Below are positions 1 to 9,263 of a stretch of DNA of 15,156 nucleotides, in pieces; within the stretch, counting starts at the first letter, position 1, and each line of letters opens with the position of its first letter. Made by a program: the position numbers and the translations under genes. The stretch comes from Betaproteobacteria bacterium. Its GTDB lineage: Bacteria; Pseudomonadota; Gammaproteobacteria; Burkholderiales; SG8-39. The stretch is taken from positions 1 to 15,156 of the forward strand of contig DAHVFK010000035.1 of assembly GCA_027317055.1 (NCBI GenBank). The letters are read 5' to 3'. Under the pieces are notes generated by a model that saw nothing but the letters and a program-made list of their open reading frames with translations, ran no database searches and had not been told where the DNA came from.

Positions 1-591
1 TTCAAGCACCCGAGTGCGACCGAGCTGGAGCACGACTTTCTGTGGCGAACGACCCGATCCCTGCCGGAACGCGGCCGCATCGGCATTTTCAACCGGTCCT
101 ATTACGAGGAAGTGCTGATTGTCCGGGTGCATCCGGAGATCCTGCGCACCCAGGGGCTGCCGGACGCGCTGCTCGAAGACGACACCATCTGGCAGGAGCG
201 CTATCGCTCCATCGTGGACCTGGAAAGCCATCTCTCTCGTAACGGAACGCGAATCATCAAGTTCTTCCTTCACCTTTCGAAGGATGAACAGAGAAAGCGA
301 TTCCTCGCGCGCATCGATGACCCGGACAAGAACTGGAAATTCAGCGCCGCGGACATTCACGAGCGCGGATTCTGGACGCAGTACATGACGGCATACGAGA
401 ATTGCCTGAGCGCGACCAGCACCGATCACGCGCCTTGGTACGTCGTTCCCGCCGATGACAAGGAGAACGCGCGGCTGATCGTTTCCCAGATCATCCTCGA
501 TGCGTTCAATGAGCTCGAGATGGCCTATCCCAAGACCACCGCGAAACGCCGGCGGGAATTGCAGTCCATTCGCAAGCAGCTGGCGAAATAA
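1..591 (+). CDS. ppk2: Polyphosphate kinase 2 (PPK2), class III-like, 3' part
   Basis: The gene enters from before base 1. The visible 196 residues are the C-terminal two thirds of a PPK2, a P-loop-kinase-fold enzyme that moves phosphate between inorganic polyphosphate and nucleotides in the cytoplasm. The segment RGRIGIFNRSYYEEVL (residues 25-40 of the visible part) is the family's Walker B/lid region. The spelling FNRSYYEEVL with the following VRVHPE is typical of the class III branch, which in characterised members phosphorylates both AMP and ADP; class I usually reads FDRSWYNR here. KFFLHLSKDEQRKRFLARIDDP and a WYVVPADDK segment also fit. The upstream Walker A loop lies outside the window, so completeness cannot be judged. 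The gene ends with TAA and a lysine/arginine-rich tail. The visible part shows no lesion, unlike the genes after it. Family call is firm; class and nucleotide preference are inferred. Confidence 0.9.
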   Translation, partial: FKHPSATELEHDFLWRTTRSLPERGRIGIFNRSYYEEVLIVRVHPEILRTQGLPDALLEDDTIWQERYRSIVDLESHLSRNGTRIIKFFLHLSKDEQRKRFLARIDDPDKNWKFSAADIHERGFWTQYMTAYENCLSATSTDHAPWYVVPADDKENARLIVSQIILDAFNELEMAYPKTTAKRRRELQSIRKQLAK

Positions 592-613
592 CGTCCGTAT
601 CGTGGCTTCTCGA

Positions 614-757
614 ATGGGCAAAGCAGGCGACGGCACGCCGGTGGCCTTTGCGCTGGCGGGCGTGGTGGCGCTGCTGACGACATATTCCTACGCGAAGCTT
701 TCGGCGGCCTATCCGAGCCGTGGCGGGACGGTCACGTTCCTGGACCGCGTCTTCGGA
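614..757 (+). pseudogene. Remnant of an APC-family amino-acid permease
   Basis: A 48-codon stretch starting 22 bases after the PPK2 stop reads like the region around the second membrane segment of APC-superfamily amino-acid permeases: a TPVAFALAGVVALLT helix, then YSYAKLSAAYPSRGGTV and FLDRVFG. The preceding first helix, normally a glycine-rich GxIxGxGIF segment, is missing, and so are the roughly ten later membrane segments. After FG the frame runs on with no recognisable sequence to a TGA at 866-868 that overlaps the phosphoketolase ATG, probably by chance. No ribosome site precedes the ATG at 614. I read this as a deletion remnant of a transporter that once stood between PPK2 and phosphoketolase. 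The permease identity is from motif memory only; a small real hydrophobic protein cannot be excluded but is unlikely. Confidence 0.6.
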
Positions 758-849
758 GGCGTCGCGTGCCTCATTGCATTGGCGGCGCTGAAGCGGGCGC
801 TCCGATTGCATCAATATGCCGACCGACCTGCCCGCTCAGGAGTTCATCG

Positions 850-855
850 AAGGAG
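850..855 (+). promoter_or_regulatory. Ribosome binding site of the phosphoketolase gene
   Basis: AAGGAG lies 9 bases before the ATG at 865. It decides the start: the frame is open further upstream to 766, but those residues have no phosphoketolase character and no comparable site, while MTSKALSPELLHKMDAYWRA is the normal N-terminus. Confidence 0.75.
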
Positions 856-864
856 AAGTCAACC

Positions 865-3237
865 ATGACGTCAAAAGCGCTTTCACCCGAACTGCTGCAC
901 AAGATGGACGCCTACTGGCGCGCCGCCAACTACCTGTCGGTCGGCCAGATTTATCTTTACGACAATCCACTGCTCAAGCGGCCGCTGAAGCTCGAAGACG
1001 TGAAGCACATGCTGCTGGGCCACTGGGGCACGACCCCCGGGCAGAACTTCATTTACACGCACCTGAACCGGGCCATCAAGAAATACGACCTCGACATGAT
1101 CTACGTCTCCGGCCCCGGTCACGGCGGCCCGGCGGTTGTGGGCAACACCTATCTCGAGGGCACTTACAGCGAAATCTATCCCAATGTCAGCCAGGACGAG
1201 GCCGGGCTGCGCCGGCTGTTCATCCAATTCTCGTTTCCCGGCGGCATTCCCAGCCACGCTTCGCCCGAGTGCCCGGGCTCGATCCACGAGGGCGGCGAGC
1301 TGGGCTATTCGCTCAGCCATTCGTTCGGCGCGGCGTTCGACAATCCGGAGCTGATCGTCGCCTGCGTGGTCGGCGACGGCGAGGCCGAGACCGGGGCGCT
1401 CGCCACGGCCTGGCATTCCAACAAGTTCCTCAATCCGGCCAGCGACGGCGCGGTGCTGCCGATCCTGCACCTGAACGGCTACAAGATTTCCAACCCGACC
1501 ATCCTCGCTCGCATCGAGCGGGAAGAACTTGAGCAGCTGCTGCGCGGCTACGGCTGGACGCCCGTCTTCGTCGAAGGTCACGAGCCCGAGCCGATGCATG
1601 AGGCCATGGCCGCGGCGCTCGACGCGGCGGTCGAGCGGATCAGGGAAATCCAGCACGACGCCCGCGTCAACGGCAACCTCACGCGGCCGCGCTGGCCGAT
1701 GATCGTGCTCAAGTCGCCCAAGGGCTGGACCGGCCCGAAGGTGGTCGATGGACTGCAGATCGAAGGCACCTTCCGCGCGCACCAGGTGCCGCTAGCCGAC
1801 CCGGAGACCCATCCGGGACACCTCAAGCTGCTGGAGGACTGGCTCAGGAGCTACCGGCCGCAGGAGCTGTTCGACGCGCAGGGCCGCCTGAAACCGGAAC
1901 TGGCCGAGCTTGCGCCAGAGGGTAACCGGCGCATGGGCGCCAATCCCCACGCCAACGGCGGCATTCTGCTGCGCGAGCTGCGCATGCCGGATTTCCGTGC
2001 CTACGCACAGACCGTGCCTAAGCCGGGCGTGCCCGGCGTCGGCGACACGCTCGTGCTCGGGCGCTTCCTGCGCGACGTGGCGAAGCTGAACGCCGAGCAG
2101 CGCAATTTCCGTGTCTTCGGTCCGGACGAGACCCTCTCCAACCGCCTGGGCGCCGTGTTCGAGGCGACCGATCGGCAATGGGACGCGAGGACCCTGCCGA
2201 ACGACGAGTTTCTCGCCCCCGCCGGTCGGGTGCTCGATTCGATGCTGAGCGAGCACCAGTGCGAGGGCTGGCTCGAGGGCTACCTGCTTACCGGGCGGCA
2301 CGGGCTGTTCAACTGCTACGAGGCATTCATCCACATCATCGACTCGATGTTCAACCAGCACGCCAAGTGGCTCAAGGTCACCGCGCACCTGCCGTGGCGG
2401 CGCAAGATCGCCTCGCTCAACTATCTGCTCGCCTCGCACGTCTGGCGCCAGGACCACAACGGCTTCACCCACCAGGATCCCGGCTTCATCGACCACGTGG
2501 TGAACAAGAAGGCCGAGGTGGTGCGGGTCTACTTTCCGCCCGACGCAAACTGCCTGCTGTCGGTGATGGACCATTGCCTGCACAGCCGCCATTACGTCAA
2601 CGTGGTGGTCGCGGGCAAGCACCCGGCGCCGCAGTGGCTGACGATGGACGCCGCGCTCAAGCACTGCAGCGAAGGCATCGGCATCTGGTAGTGGGCCAGC
2701 AACGACCAGGGCAAGGCGCCCGACGTGGTCATGGCCTGCTGCGGCGACGTGCCGACGCTGGAGACGCTCGCCGCGGTCTCCATCCTGCGCGAACACCTGC
2801 CGGAGCTGAAGATACGGGTAGTCAACGTGGTCGACCTGATGAAGCTGCAGCCGCCGAGCGAGCACCCGCACGGCCTGAGCGACGTCGACTTCGATGAGCT
2901 GTTCACCAAGGACAAGCCGGTGATCTTCGCCTACCACGCCTATCCGTGGCTGATCCATCGCCTGACCTACCGCCGCACCAACCACGACAACATCCACGTT
3001 CGCGGCTACAAGGAAGAAGGCACCATCACCACGCCGTTCGACATGACGGTGCTGAACGACCTGGATCGCTTCCACCTCGTGATGGACGTCGTCGACCGCC
3101 TGCCGCAAACCGGCGACCAGGGCATCTACCTCAAGCAGCAGCTCAAGGACAAACTGGTCGAGCACAAGCAGTACATCGCCAAGCACGGCCAGGACATGCC
3201 GGAGATCCGGAACTGGAAGTGGACTCAAGCAGCTTGA
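865..3237 (+). pseudogene. xfp: Phosphoketolase interrupted by an in-frame TAG at codon 609
   Basis: The frame of 790 sense-plus-one-stop codons matches a whole thiamine-diphosphate-dependent phosphoketolase, which splits xylulose 5-phosphate (and in many members fructose 6-phosphate) with phosphate into acetyl phosphate plus glyceraldehyde 3-phosphate (or erythrose 4-phosphate). Family motifs are in place: GHWGT (residues 52-56), GPGHGGP (83-89), GGIPSH (126-131), the ThDP motif GDGEAETG (170-177) followed by NKFLNP, AHQVPL (305-310), GPDETLSNR (419-427) and LTGRHGLF (475-482). At 2689-2691 the family's GIGIWEWASND reads GIGIW-stop-WASND, consistent with one GAG to TAG change. The frame then stays open and family-like, including RVVNVVDLMKLQPPSEHPHG, to a TGA at 3235-3237. 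A 608-residue product would keep the listed motifs but lose the C-terminal domain. Sequencing error, a recent pseudogene and readthrough are the alternatives. Confidence 0.9.
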
Positions 3238-3257
3238 GCCTCTTTTCCCCAGTCAGC

Positions 3258-3458
3258 ATCCTGATCTCGCCGACCGACCCGATCGCGGCGCCGGGAATCA
3301 TGGCGTCCGTCGGCGCGGCGGGATTCATCACCTACCAGATGCTCAAGCGCGTCGACAAGTATCGGGTCGAAGTCCTGCTCACGCTCGCCCTCGCCATGGC
3401 CGTCTACGCCCTGGCTGGACGCTCTGCTCCGCTCAGCGCATGCTGCCGTCGACCGTGA
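3258..3458 (+). pseudogene. Remnant of an NhaP-type cation/proton antiporter with internal deletion
   Basis: Starting 20 bases after the phosphoketolase stop, a frame reads ILISPTDPIAAPGIMASVGA, the ion-binding SPTDP helix of CPA1/NhaP sodium/proton antiporters. It passes directly into GFITYQMLKRVDKYRVEV and LLTLALAMAVYALAG, which in intact relatives lies some tens of residues further on, after the SLFNDGVGVVVF segment. That segment is absent, so an in-frame internal deletion near 3315-3323 is likely. The N-terminal third and everything after YALAG are also missing, and the frame ends at TGA 3456-3458. No ribosome site or plausible start is seen. Bases 3459-3561, between this remnant and the tRNA, hold nothing I recognise. 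The family call rests on two matching blocks in the right order; expression as a functional transporter is very unlikely. Confidence 0.65.
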
Positions 3459-3561
3459 GCAGTTCGTAGATGCCAGTGGTTACGCAGCCGTAGGCAGAAG
3501 TACCGAATTCGCTGCGCCTCGGCCTAACTGCCAAGCCTGCGGCGCACCGGTTTCGCAAGTC

Positions 3562-3650
3562 TGGCGGAGAGAGAGGGATTCGAACCCCCGGTACCCGATG
3601 GGTACAACAGATTTCGAGTCTGCCGCATTCGACCACTCTGCCATCTCTCC
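3562..3650 (-). tRNA. tRNA-Ser (anticodon CGA)
   Basis: Read on the minus strand from 3650, the gene folds as a class II (long variable arm) tRNA. GGAGAGA at the 5' end pairs perfectly with TCTCTCC at the 3' end, followed by discriminator G and an encoded CCA (3564-3562). The anticodon loop is CTCGAAA, with anticodon CGA at 3616-3614, which reads the serine codon UCG. The variable arm is a GTACCC/GGGTAC hairpin, and the T arm contains GGTTCGAATCC. The gene starts 36 bases after the serS stop on the same strand, so the substrate tRNA follows its own synthetase gene. Its 3' end faces the decayed accessory genes at 600-3460. A TAGAAT box at 3686-3681 could give it a promoter of its own, but no good -35 is seen. 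Confidence 0.96.
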
Positions 3651-3686
3651 GCATCGCGATGTGCTCGACGCGAAGGGCGAATTCTA

Positions 3687-4957
<1,271 letters not shown>

Positions 4958-4961
<4 letters not shown>

Positions 4962-6250
4962 TTCTTTCTCTTTCCTCCGGCTTCCGCGTCCAGGGCGCGA
5001 AGCTGCTCGAGTTTCTCGCGGATTCTCGCTTCCAGGCCCCGATCGGACGGCCGGTACCACTCGACCGCCGGCATCCCCTCGGGAAAGTAATTCTCGCCCG
5101 CTGCGTACGCGCCGTCTTCGTCGTGCGCGTAGCGGTATTCCTTGCCGTAGCCCAGGTTCTTCATGAGCCGGGTCGGGGCGTTGCGGATGTGCAGCGGCAC
5201 CGGCCGCGTGCCGTCCGCGGCGACGAATGCGCGCGCCGCATTATAAGCGCTGTAGGCCGCGTTCGACTTCGCCGCGCAGGCGAGGTAGAGCACCGCCTCG
5301 GCGAGCGCGAGCTCGCCTTCGGGCGAGCCGAGCCGCTCGTAGGTCTCGCAGGCGTCGAGCGCGAGGCGCAGCGCGCGCGGGTCCGCGAGGCCGATGTCCT
5401 CGGTCGCCATGCGCACGATGCGACGCCCGAGGTACAAGGGGTCGGCGCCGCCGTCGAGCATGCGAACGAGCCAGTACAGCGACGCATCGGGGTGCGAGCC
5501 GCGCACCGCCTTGTGCAACGCCGAGATCTGGTCGTAGAACTGCTCGCCGCCCTTGTCGAAGCGGCGCAGGTTGCTGGCCAGCGCGGACTCGACGAACGCG
5601 GCGTCGATCGTGCCCGCCGGCCGGGCGTTCTGCAGGATCTCGACCGCGTTCAGCAGCCGGCGCGCATCGCCGTCTGCGAAGCCGACGAGGCGCTCGCGCG
5701 CGCCTTCGTCCGCGTCGAGCCCCGTGCGCGTGAGCAGCGTCCCCAGGTCCGGCGCCGACAGGCTTTCCAGCACGTAAACGGTGGCGCGCGAGAGGAGCGC
5801 CGAATTCACCTCGAACGACGGGTTCTCGGTGGTCGCGCCGATGAAGGTGAACAGCCCACGCTCGACGTAGGGCAGGAAGGCGTCCTGCTGTGCCTTGTTG
5901 AAGCGGTGCACCTCGTCCACGAACAAGATCGTGCGCCGGCCCGAACGCGCGAGCACGGCTTCCGCCTGCTGCACCGCTTCGCGGATCTCCTTCACGCCAG
6001 AAAATACGGCCGACAGCGCGATGAACTCGCACTCGAACGCAGTCGCCATGAGGCGCGCGATGGTCGTCTTGCCGGTCCCCGGCGGCCCCCACAGGATCAT
6101 CGAGTGCGGCTTGCCGGACTCGAACGCGAGCCGCAGCGGCTTGCCCGGGCCGAGCAGGTGGCGCTGCCCGATCACCTCGTCGATAGTTTGCGGACGCAGC
6201 GCCTCGGCGAGCGGCGCGGCCGGCGCGGCGGTGCCGAATAGGTCGGCCAC
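4958..6250 (-). CDS. rarA: Replication-associated recombination protein A (RarA/MgsA AAA+ ATPase)
   Basis: A 430-residue clamp-loader-like AAA+ ATPase of the RarA/MgsA/WRNIP1 family, which acts at stalled replication forks with SSB. Visible motifs are Walker A GPPGTGKT (55-62), Walker B ILFVDEVHRF (108-117) and a sensor-1 region GATTENPSFEVNSALLSR (138-155). The C-terminal part, with YWLVRMLDGGADPLYLGRR and RMATEDIGLADPRAL, is the tetramerisation and DNA-interaction half typical of RarA and absent from RuvB and DnaX. The N-terminal LRPQTIDEVIGQRHLLG is also diagnostic. The start codon is GTG at 6250, 9 bases after the lolA stop, with AAGGCG in the gap region as a possible ribosome site. The TGA stop overlaps the serS start. 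The position between lolA and serS is the conserved one in beta- and gammaproteobacteria. Confidence 0.96.
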
Positions 6251-6259
6251 GCCGGCGCC

Positions 6260-6883
6260 TTAGCGCTCTCCGAGCACGTCGGCGCCCTTGGGCGGCGTGA
6301 AGCGGAACGCCGCGGGATCGAGCTCGGGGTTGAGCACTATGTCGTGGAAGCGCAGGCGCGTGGTCTGGCCGAAATGATCGCTCAGCTCCATCGCCTCGAC
6401 GCCCTTGGGGCCGAGCCCGAGCCGGATGAGGCCGAAGCCCGCGTCGGAATCGCGCGGCTTGGCGTCGAGCCACTCGAGGCCGTCGCGCGCTCCGGCCTCG
6501 CTGAACTCGAACGCGCGCTCGACCTCCGCGCTGCCGGCGAGCAGCGCGGCAGGGGTCGAGCCGAGCGCCTTCGCCATCCGCCGCACCGTGACCTGGTCCA
6601 GATCCCGGTCGTAGATCCAGACGTCCTTGCCGTCGCCGACGATCAGCTGCGGCGTCGGCGCGGCGTAGGTCCAGCGAAACCGCCCTGGGCGCCGGAACTC
6701 GAAGCTGCCGCTGGATTTCTGCACCAGCTTGCCGTCGCGGTCGTAGACGCGCTGCTCGAACTCCGCGCGCGCAGAGCGGGTGTCGTGCAGGAAGGATTCG
6801 AAGCGCTCGAGCGCCGTGGCATGCGCTAGCGGCGCGCACAGCACGAGTATGGCGGCAGCCGCCGCCCGCAGCCAGGCGTGCAT
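6260..6883 (-). CDS. lolA: Outer-membrane lipoprotein carrier protein LolA
   Basis: A 207-residue periplasmic chaperone that takes lipoproteins from the LolCDE transporter and hands them to the outer membrane. Residues 1-22 form a Sec signal peptide: a short start with Arg6, a hydrophobic AAAAAILVLCAPLA core and cleavage after AHA. The mature part begins TALERFESFLHDTRSARAEF and has FRRPGRFRWTYAAP and QLIVGDGKDVWIYDRDLDQV, all LolA hallmarks. The C-terminus has the usual DPAAFRFTPPKGADVL ending. The ATG at 6883 directly abuts the ftsK stop (TAGATG), so translation is probably coupled to ftsK, and rarA starts 9 bases after the TAA. The cysteine in the signal peptide is not in a proper lipobox (LVLC), so I call a type I signal peptide. 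Gram-negative envelope is implied. Confidence 0.95.
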   Translation of the reverse strand: MHAWLRAAAAAILVLCAPLAHATALERFESFLHDTRSARAEFEQRVYDRDGKLVQKSSGSFEFRRPGRFRWTYAAPTPQLIVGDGKDVWIYDRDLDQVTVRRMAKALGSTPAALLAGSAEVERAFEFSEAGARDGLEWLDAKPRDSDAGFGLIRLGLGPKGVEAMELSDHFGQTTRLRFHDIVLNPELDPAAFRFTPPKGADVLGER

Positions 6884-9160
6884 CTACTCGGCCTTCGCCG
6901 GCACCAGGACTTCGCGATTGCCGTTGGACTGCATCGGCGAGACCATTCCGGCGCGCTCCATGTCCTCGATCAGGCGCGCGGCGCGGTTGTAGCCGATGCG
7001 CAGGTGGCGCTGCACGAGCGAGATCGACGGGCGGCGGGTGCGCAGCACGATCTCCACCGCTTGGTCGTAGAGCGGGTCCTTCTCGCCGCCGCCTTCGCCG
7101 CCGCCGTTGGCGCCCGGCTCGGGTGCCTCGTGCGGCTCGAGCACGTCTTGCAGGTACTCGGGCGCGGCCAGCCCCTTGAGGTACTCGACCACCTTGTGCA
7201 CCTCGTGGTCGGCGACGAACGCGCCGTGCACGCGCTGCGGCAATCCGGTTCCGAGCGGCATGTAGAGCATGTCGCCGGCACCGAGCAGGGATTCGGCGCC
7301 CGACTGGTCAAGGATGGTGCGCGAATCGACCCGGCTCGCGACCTGGAACGCGATCCGGGTCGGAATGTTGGCCTTGATCAGGCCGGTGATCACGTCGACC
7401 GACGGCCGCTGCGTGGCGAGGATGAGGTGGATGCCCGCCGCGCGCGCCTTCTGCGCCAGGCGCGCGATCAGCTCCTCGACCTTCTTTCCGACCACCATCA
7501 TCAGGTCCGCGAGCTCGTCGATCACCACCACGATGTGCGGCAGCGGCTTGAGCGGCTGCGGCGAGCCGGATTCGATGGTCGCCGGGTCCTCCAGCGGCTT
7601 GCCCGCCTTCTCCGCGTCCGCCACCTTGTGGTTGTAGCCCGAGAGGTTCCTCACCCCGACCCACGACATCAGCTTGTAGCGCCTGTCCATCTCGGCCACG
7701 CACCAGCTGAGCGCGTTGGCCGCCTGCTTCATGTCGGTCACCACCGGCGTGAGCAGGTGCGGGATGTCCTGGTACACCGACAGCTCGAGCATCTTCGGGT
7801 CGACCAGGATCAGGCGCACGCTGCGCGGCTCCGACTTGTACAGCAGCGCGAGGATCATCGCGTTCAAGGCGACAGACTTGCCCGACCCCGTGGTGCCGGC
7901 CACCAGCAGGTGGGGCATATTCGCCAGGTCGGCCACCACCGGGTTGCCCGCGATGTCCTTGCCGAGCACCAGCGCGAGCGCTGAATGCGTTTCGTGGTAC
8001 ACCGCCGAGCCGAGGATCTCGGACAGGCGCACCGTCTGGCGGTGTGGATTGGGGATTTCCAGGCCCATGCACGACTTGCCCGGAATCGTCTCCACCACGC
8101 GAATCGACACCACCGACAGCGCGCGCGCCAGGTCCTTGACCAGGTTGACGATCTGGCTGCCCTTGACCCCGACCGCGGGCTCGACCTCGTAGCGGGTGAT
8201 CACCGGGCCGGGATACGCGGCCAGGACCTTGACCGAGACGCCGAAGTCCGACAGCTTCTTCTCGATCAGGCGCGAGGTGAACTCGAGCGTCTCCGGGGTG
8301 ACTTGCTCGGCGTCGTGGCGCGCCTCGTCGAGCAGCTTGAGCGGCGGCAGCGGCGTGTCGGGCAGGTCGTCGAACAGCGGCGCCTGCTTTTCCTTCTGCG
8401 CGCGCTCCGATTTCTTTATCTCGACGATCGAAGGTTCGATGCGCAGCGGCGGATGATCCTCTTCGCGCTTGCGCTCGGCCTCCACCACGAAGTCTCGTTC
8501 CTCGCGCGCGATCTCGCCCAGCTTGCGATCCTTGCGCCGCTCCCAGGTGCGCCGCGCGAGGCCGTAGAGCGACTCGAGCAGGAAGCCGGTGACTTCGGAT
8601 ACCGCAAGCCAGGAGATGCCGGTGAACAGGCTGAACCCGACCGCGACCAGCGTGATCAGCGCCAGGGTCGCACCGGTCAACCCGAACCCGCCCGCCACCA
8701 GGCGGCCCACCGACTGGCCGACCATTCCGCCGGCCGCGAGCGGCAGCTCGGCGGGCAGCGACTGCAGGCGCAGCGCCTCGAGCGCGGCACTCGAAACCAG
8801 CAGCAGCACGAAGCCCGCGAACGCGATCGCGAGCGGGCGGCGATCGATCAATCCGCTGCCGTCGATACGCCGGTAGCCCCAGACCACGACGTAGGCGCAC
8901 AGCGCCGCCCACCAGTAAGCCGAAACCCCGAACAGGTAGAGCAGCAGGTCCGCGAGCCATGCGCCCAGCCGCCCGCCCGCGTTCTGCGTGACCGCGACGG
9001 TCGCGCTGTGCGACCAGCCGGGATCTTCCTTGTGGTAGGTGGCCAGGATCAGCAGCAGGTAGGCCGCCAGCGCAACCAGTACCAGCCACTTCGCCTCGCG
9101 CAGTAGGCTGGCGAGCTTGGCGGGAAGGGGGGCTGCGGAGGATTTTTGCGCTGCTGCCAT
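6884..9160 (-). CDS. ftsK: DNA translocase FtsK
   Basis: A 758-residue septal DNA pump that clears and aligns chromosome termini for XerCD resolution during division. The N-terminal domain has about four membrane segments (near residues 24-41, 67-94, 108-130 and 156-186). A short charged linker (about 203-280) follows, then the alpha/beta motor with Walker A GTTGSGKS (422-429) and Walker B VVVIDELADL (544-553). A glycine-rich stretch (GGGEGGGE, 686-693) separates the motor from the C-terminal gamma winged helix (about 695-755, with DPLYDQAVEIVL and RRPSISLVQRHLRIGYNRAARLIE). That helix recognises KOPS sites and activates XerD. The linker is far shorter than in E. coli FtsK (over 1,300 residues), as is common in betaproteobacteria. 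The ATG at 9160 has only a weak ribosome site. The gene ends in TAG, with lolA starting on the next base, and leads the operon. Confidence 0.97.
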   Translation of the reverse strand: MAAAQKSSAAPLPAKLASLLREAKWLVLVALAAYLLLILATYHKEDPGWSHSATVAVTQNAGGRLGAWLADLLLYLFGVSAYWWAALCAYVVVWGYRRIDGSGLIDRRPLAIAFAGFVLLLVSSAALEALRLQSLPAELPLAAGGMVGQSVGRLVAGGFGLTGATLALITLVAVGFSLFTGISWLAVSEVTGFLLESLYGLARRTWERRKDRKLGEIAREERDFVVEAERKREEDHPPLRIEPSIVEIKKSERAQKEKQAPLFDDLPDTPLPPLKLLDEARHDAEQVTPETLEFTSRLIEKKLSDFGVSVKVLAAYPGPVITRYEVEPAVGVKGSQIVNLVKDLARALSVVSIRVVETIPGKSCMGLEIPNPHRQTVRLSEILGSAVYHETHSALALVLGKDIAGNPVVADLANMPHLLVAGTTGSGKSVALNAMILALLYKSEPRSVRLILVDPKMLELSVYQDIPHLLTPVVTDMKQAANALSWCVAEMDRRYKLMSWVGVRNLSGYNHKVADAEKAGKPLEDPATIESGSPQPLKPLPHIVVVIDELADLMMVVGKKVEELIARLAQKARAAGIHLILATQRPSVDVITGLIKANIPTRIAFQVASRVDSRTILDQSGAESLLGAGDMLYMPLGTGLPQRVHGAFVADHEVHKVVEYLKGLAAPEYLQDVLEPHEAPEPGANGGGEGGGEKDPLYDQAVEIVLRTRRPSISLVQRHLRIGYNRAARLIEDMERAGMVSPMQSNGNREVLVPAKAE

Positions 9161-9183
9161 TTCGGCCCGCTGGGAAGTGCGGA

Positions 9184-9189
9184 ATTGTA
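9184..9189 (-). promoter_or_regulatory. Possible -10 element for the ftsK operon
   Basis: TACAAT on the minus strand (9189 to 9184) lies 23 bases before the ftsK ATG and would give a leader of about 17 bases. No convincing -35 hexamer is present at the right distance, so this is a weak candidate chosen by position and -10 similarity. Confidence 0.3.
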
Positions 9190-9234
9190 CCCCACTCCCT
9201 CCTCGAAACCGCAGCCCGGGCGGGCCCTTAGCGC

Positions 9235-9250
9235 CGGATCGTGAGATCCG
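9235..9250. other. Short perfect hairpin after the Crp/Fnr-family gene
   Basis: CGGATC and GATCCG form a perfect 6-bp inverted repeat with a GTGA loop, 14 bases past the stop of the regulator gene and before ftsK on the same strand. Flanking GCGC blocks (9231-9234 and 9256-9259) could extend the stem with a bulge. No T-run follows on the minus strand, so a standard intrinsic terminator is not supported; it may be a weak terminator, an RNA-stabilising hairpin or a protein site. Confidence 0.35.
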
Positions 9251-9263
9251 TTCTAGCGCGAGC

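Noticed and set aside
2689..2691. TAG recoding (pyrrolysine-like or suppressor tRNA) in phosphoketolase
   Set aside because: TAG is used as the ordinary stop of several neighbouring genes, no suppressor tRNA or recoding element is visible, and the expected residue is a common Glu in the family.
1792..3228. Long minus-strand open frame of 478 codons opposite phosphoketolase
   Set aside because: It is an antisense shadow of a GC-rich gene: biased His/Val/Arg/Asp composition, no motif, no ribosome site, and it lies over clear phosphoketolase sequence.
3513..3546. Inverted repeat TGCGCC...GGCGCA downstream of tRNA-Ser as a terminator
   Set aside because: The loop is 22 bases and no T-run follows on the minus strand; a 6-bp repeat like this is expected by chance at this GC content.
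3459..3561. Continuation of an open frame through the spacer into the tRNA region
   Set aside because: The translation (with segments such as HAAVDREQFVDASGY) matched nothing I recognise and runs through the tRNA gene, so it is open only by chance.
5123..9106. Long plus-strand frames opposite rarA and ftsK (5123-6241, 6878-7984, 7985-9106)
   Set aside because: They mirror the codon pattern of the real minus-strand genes, have Arg/His/Gln/Asp-rich low-complexity translations, and match no family.
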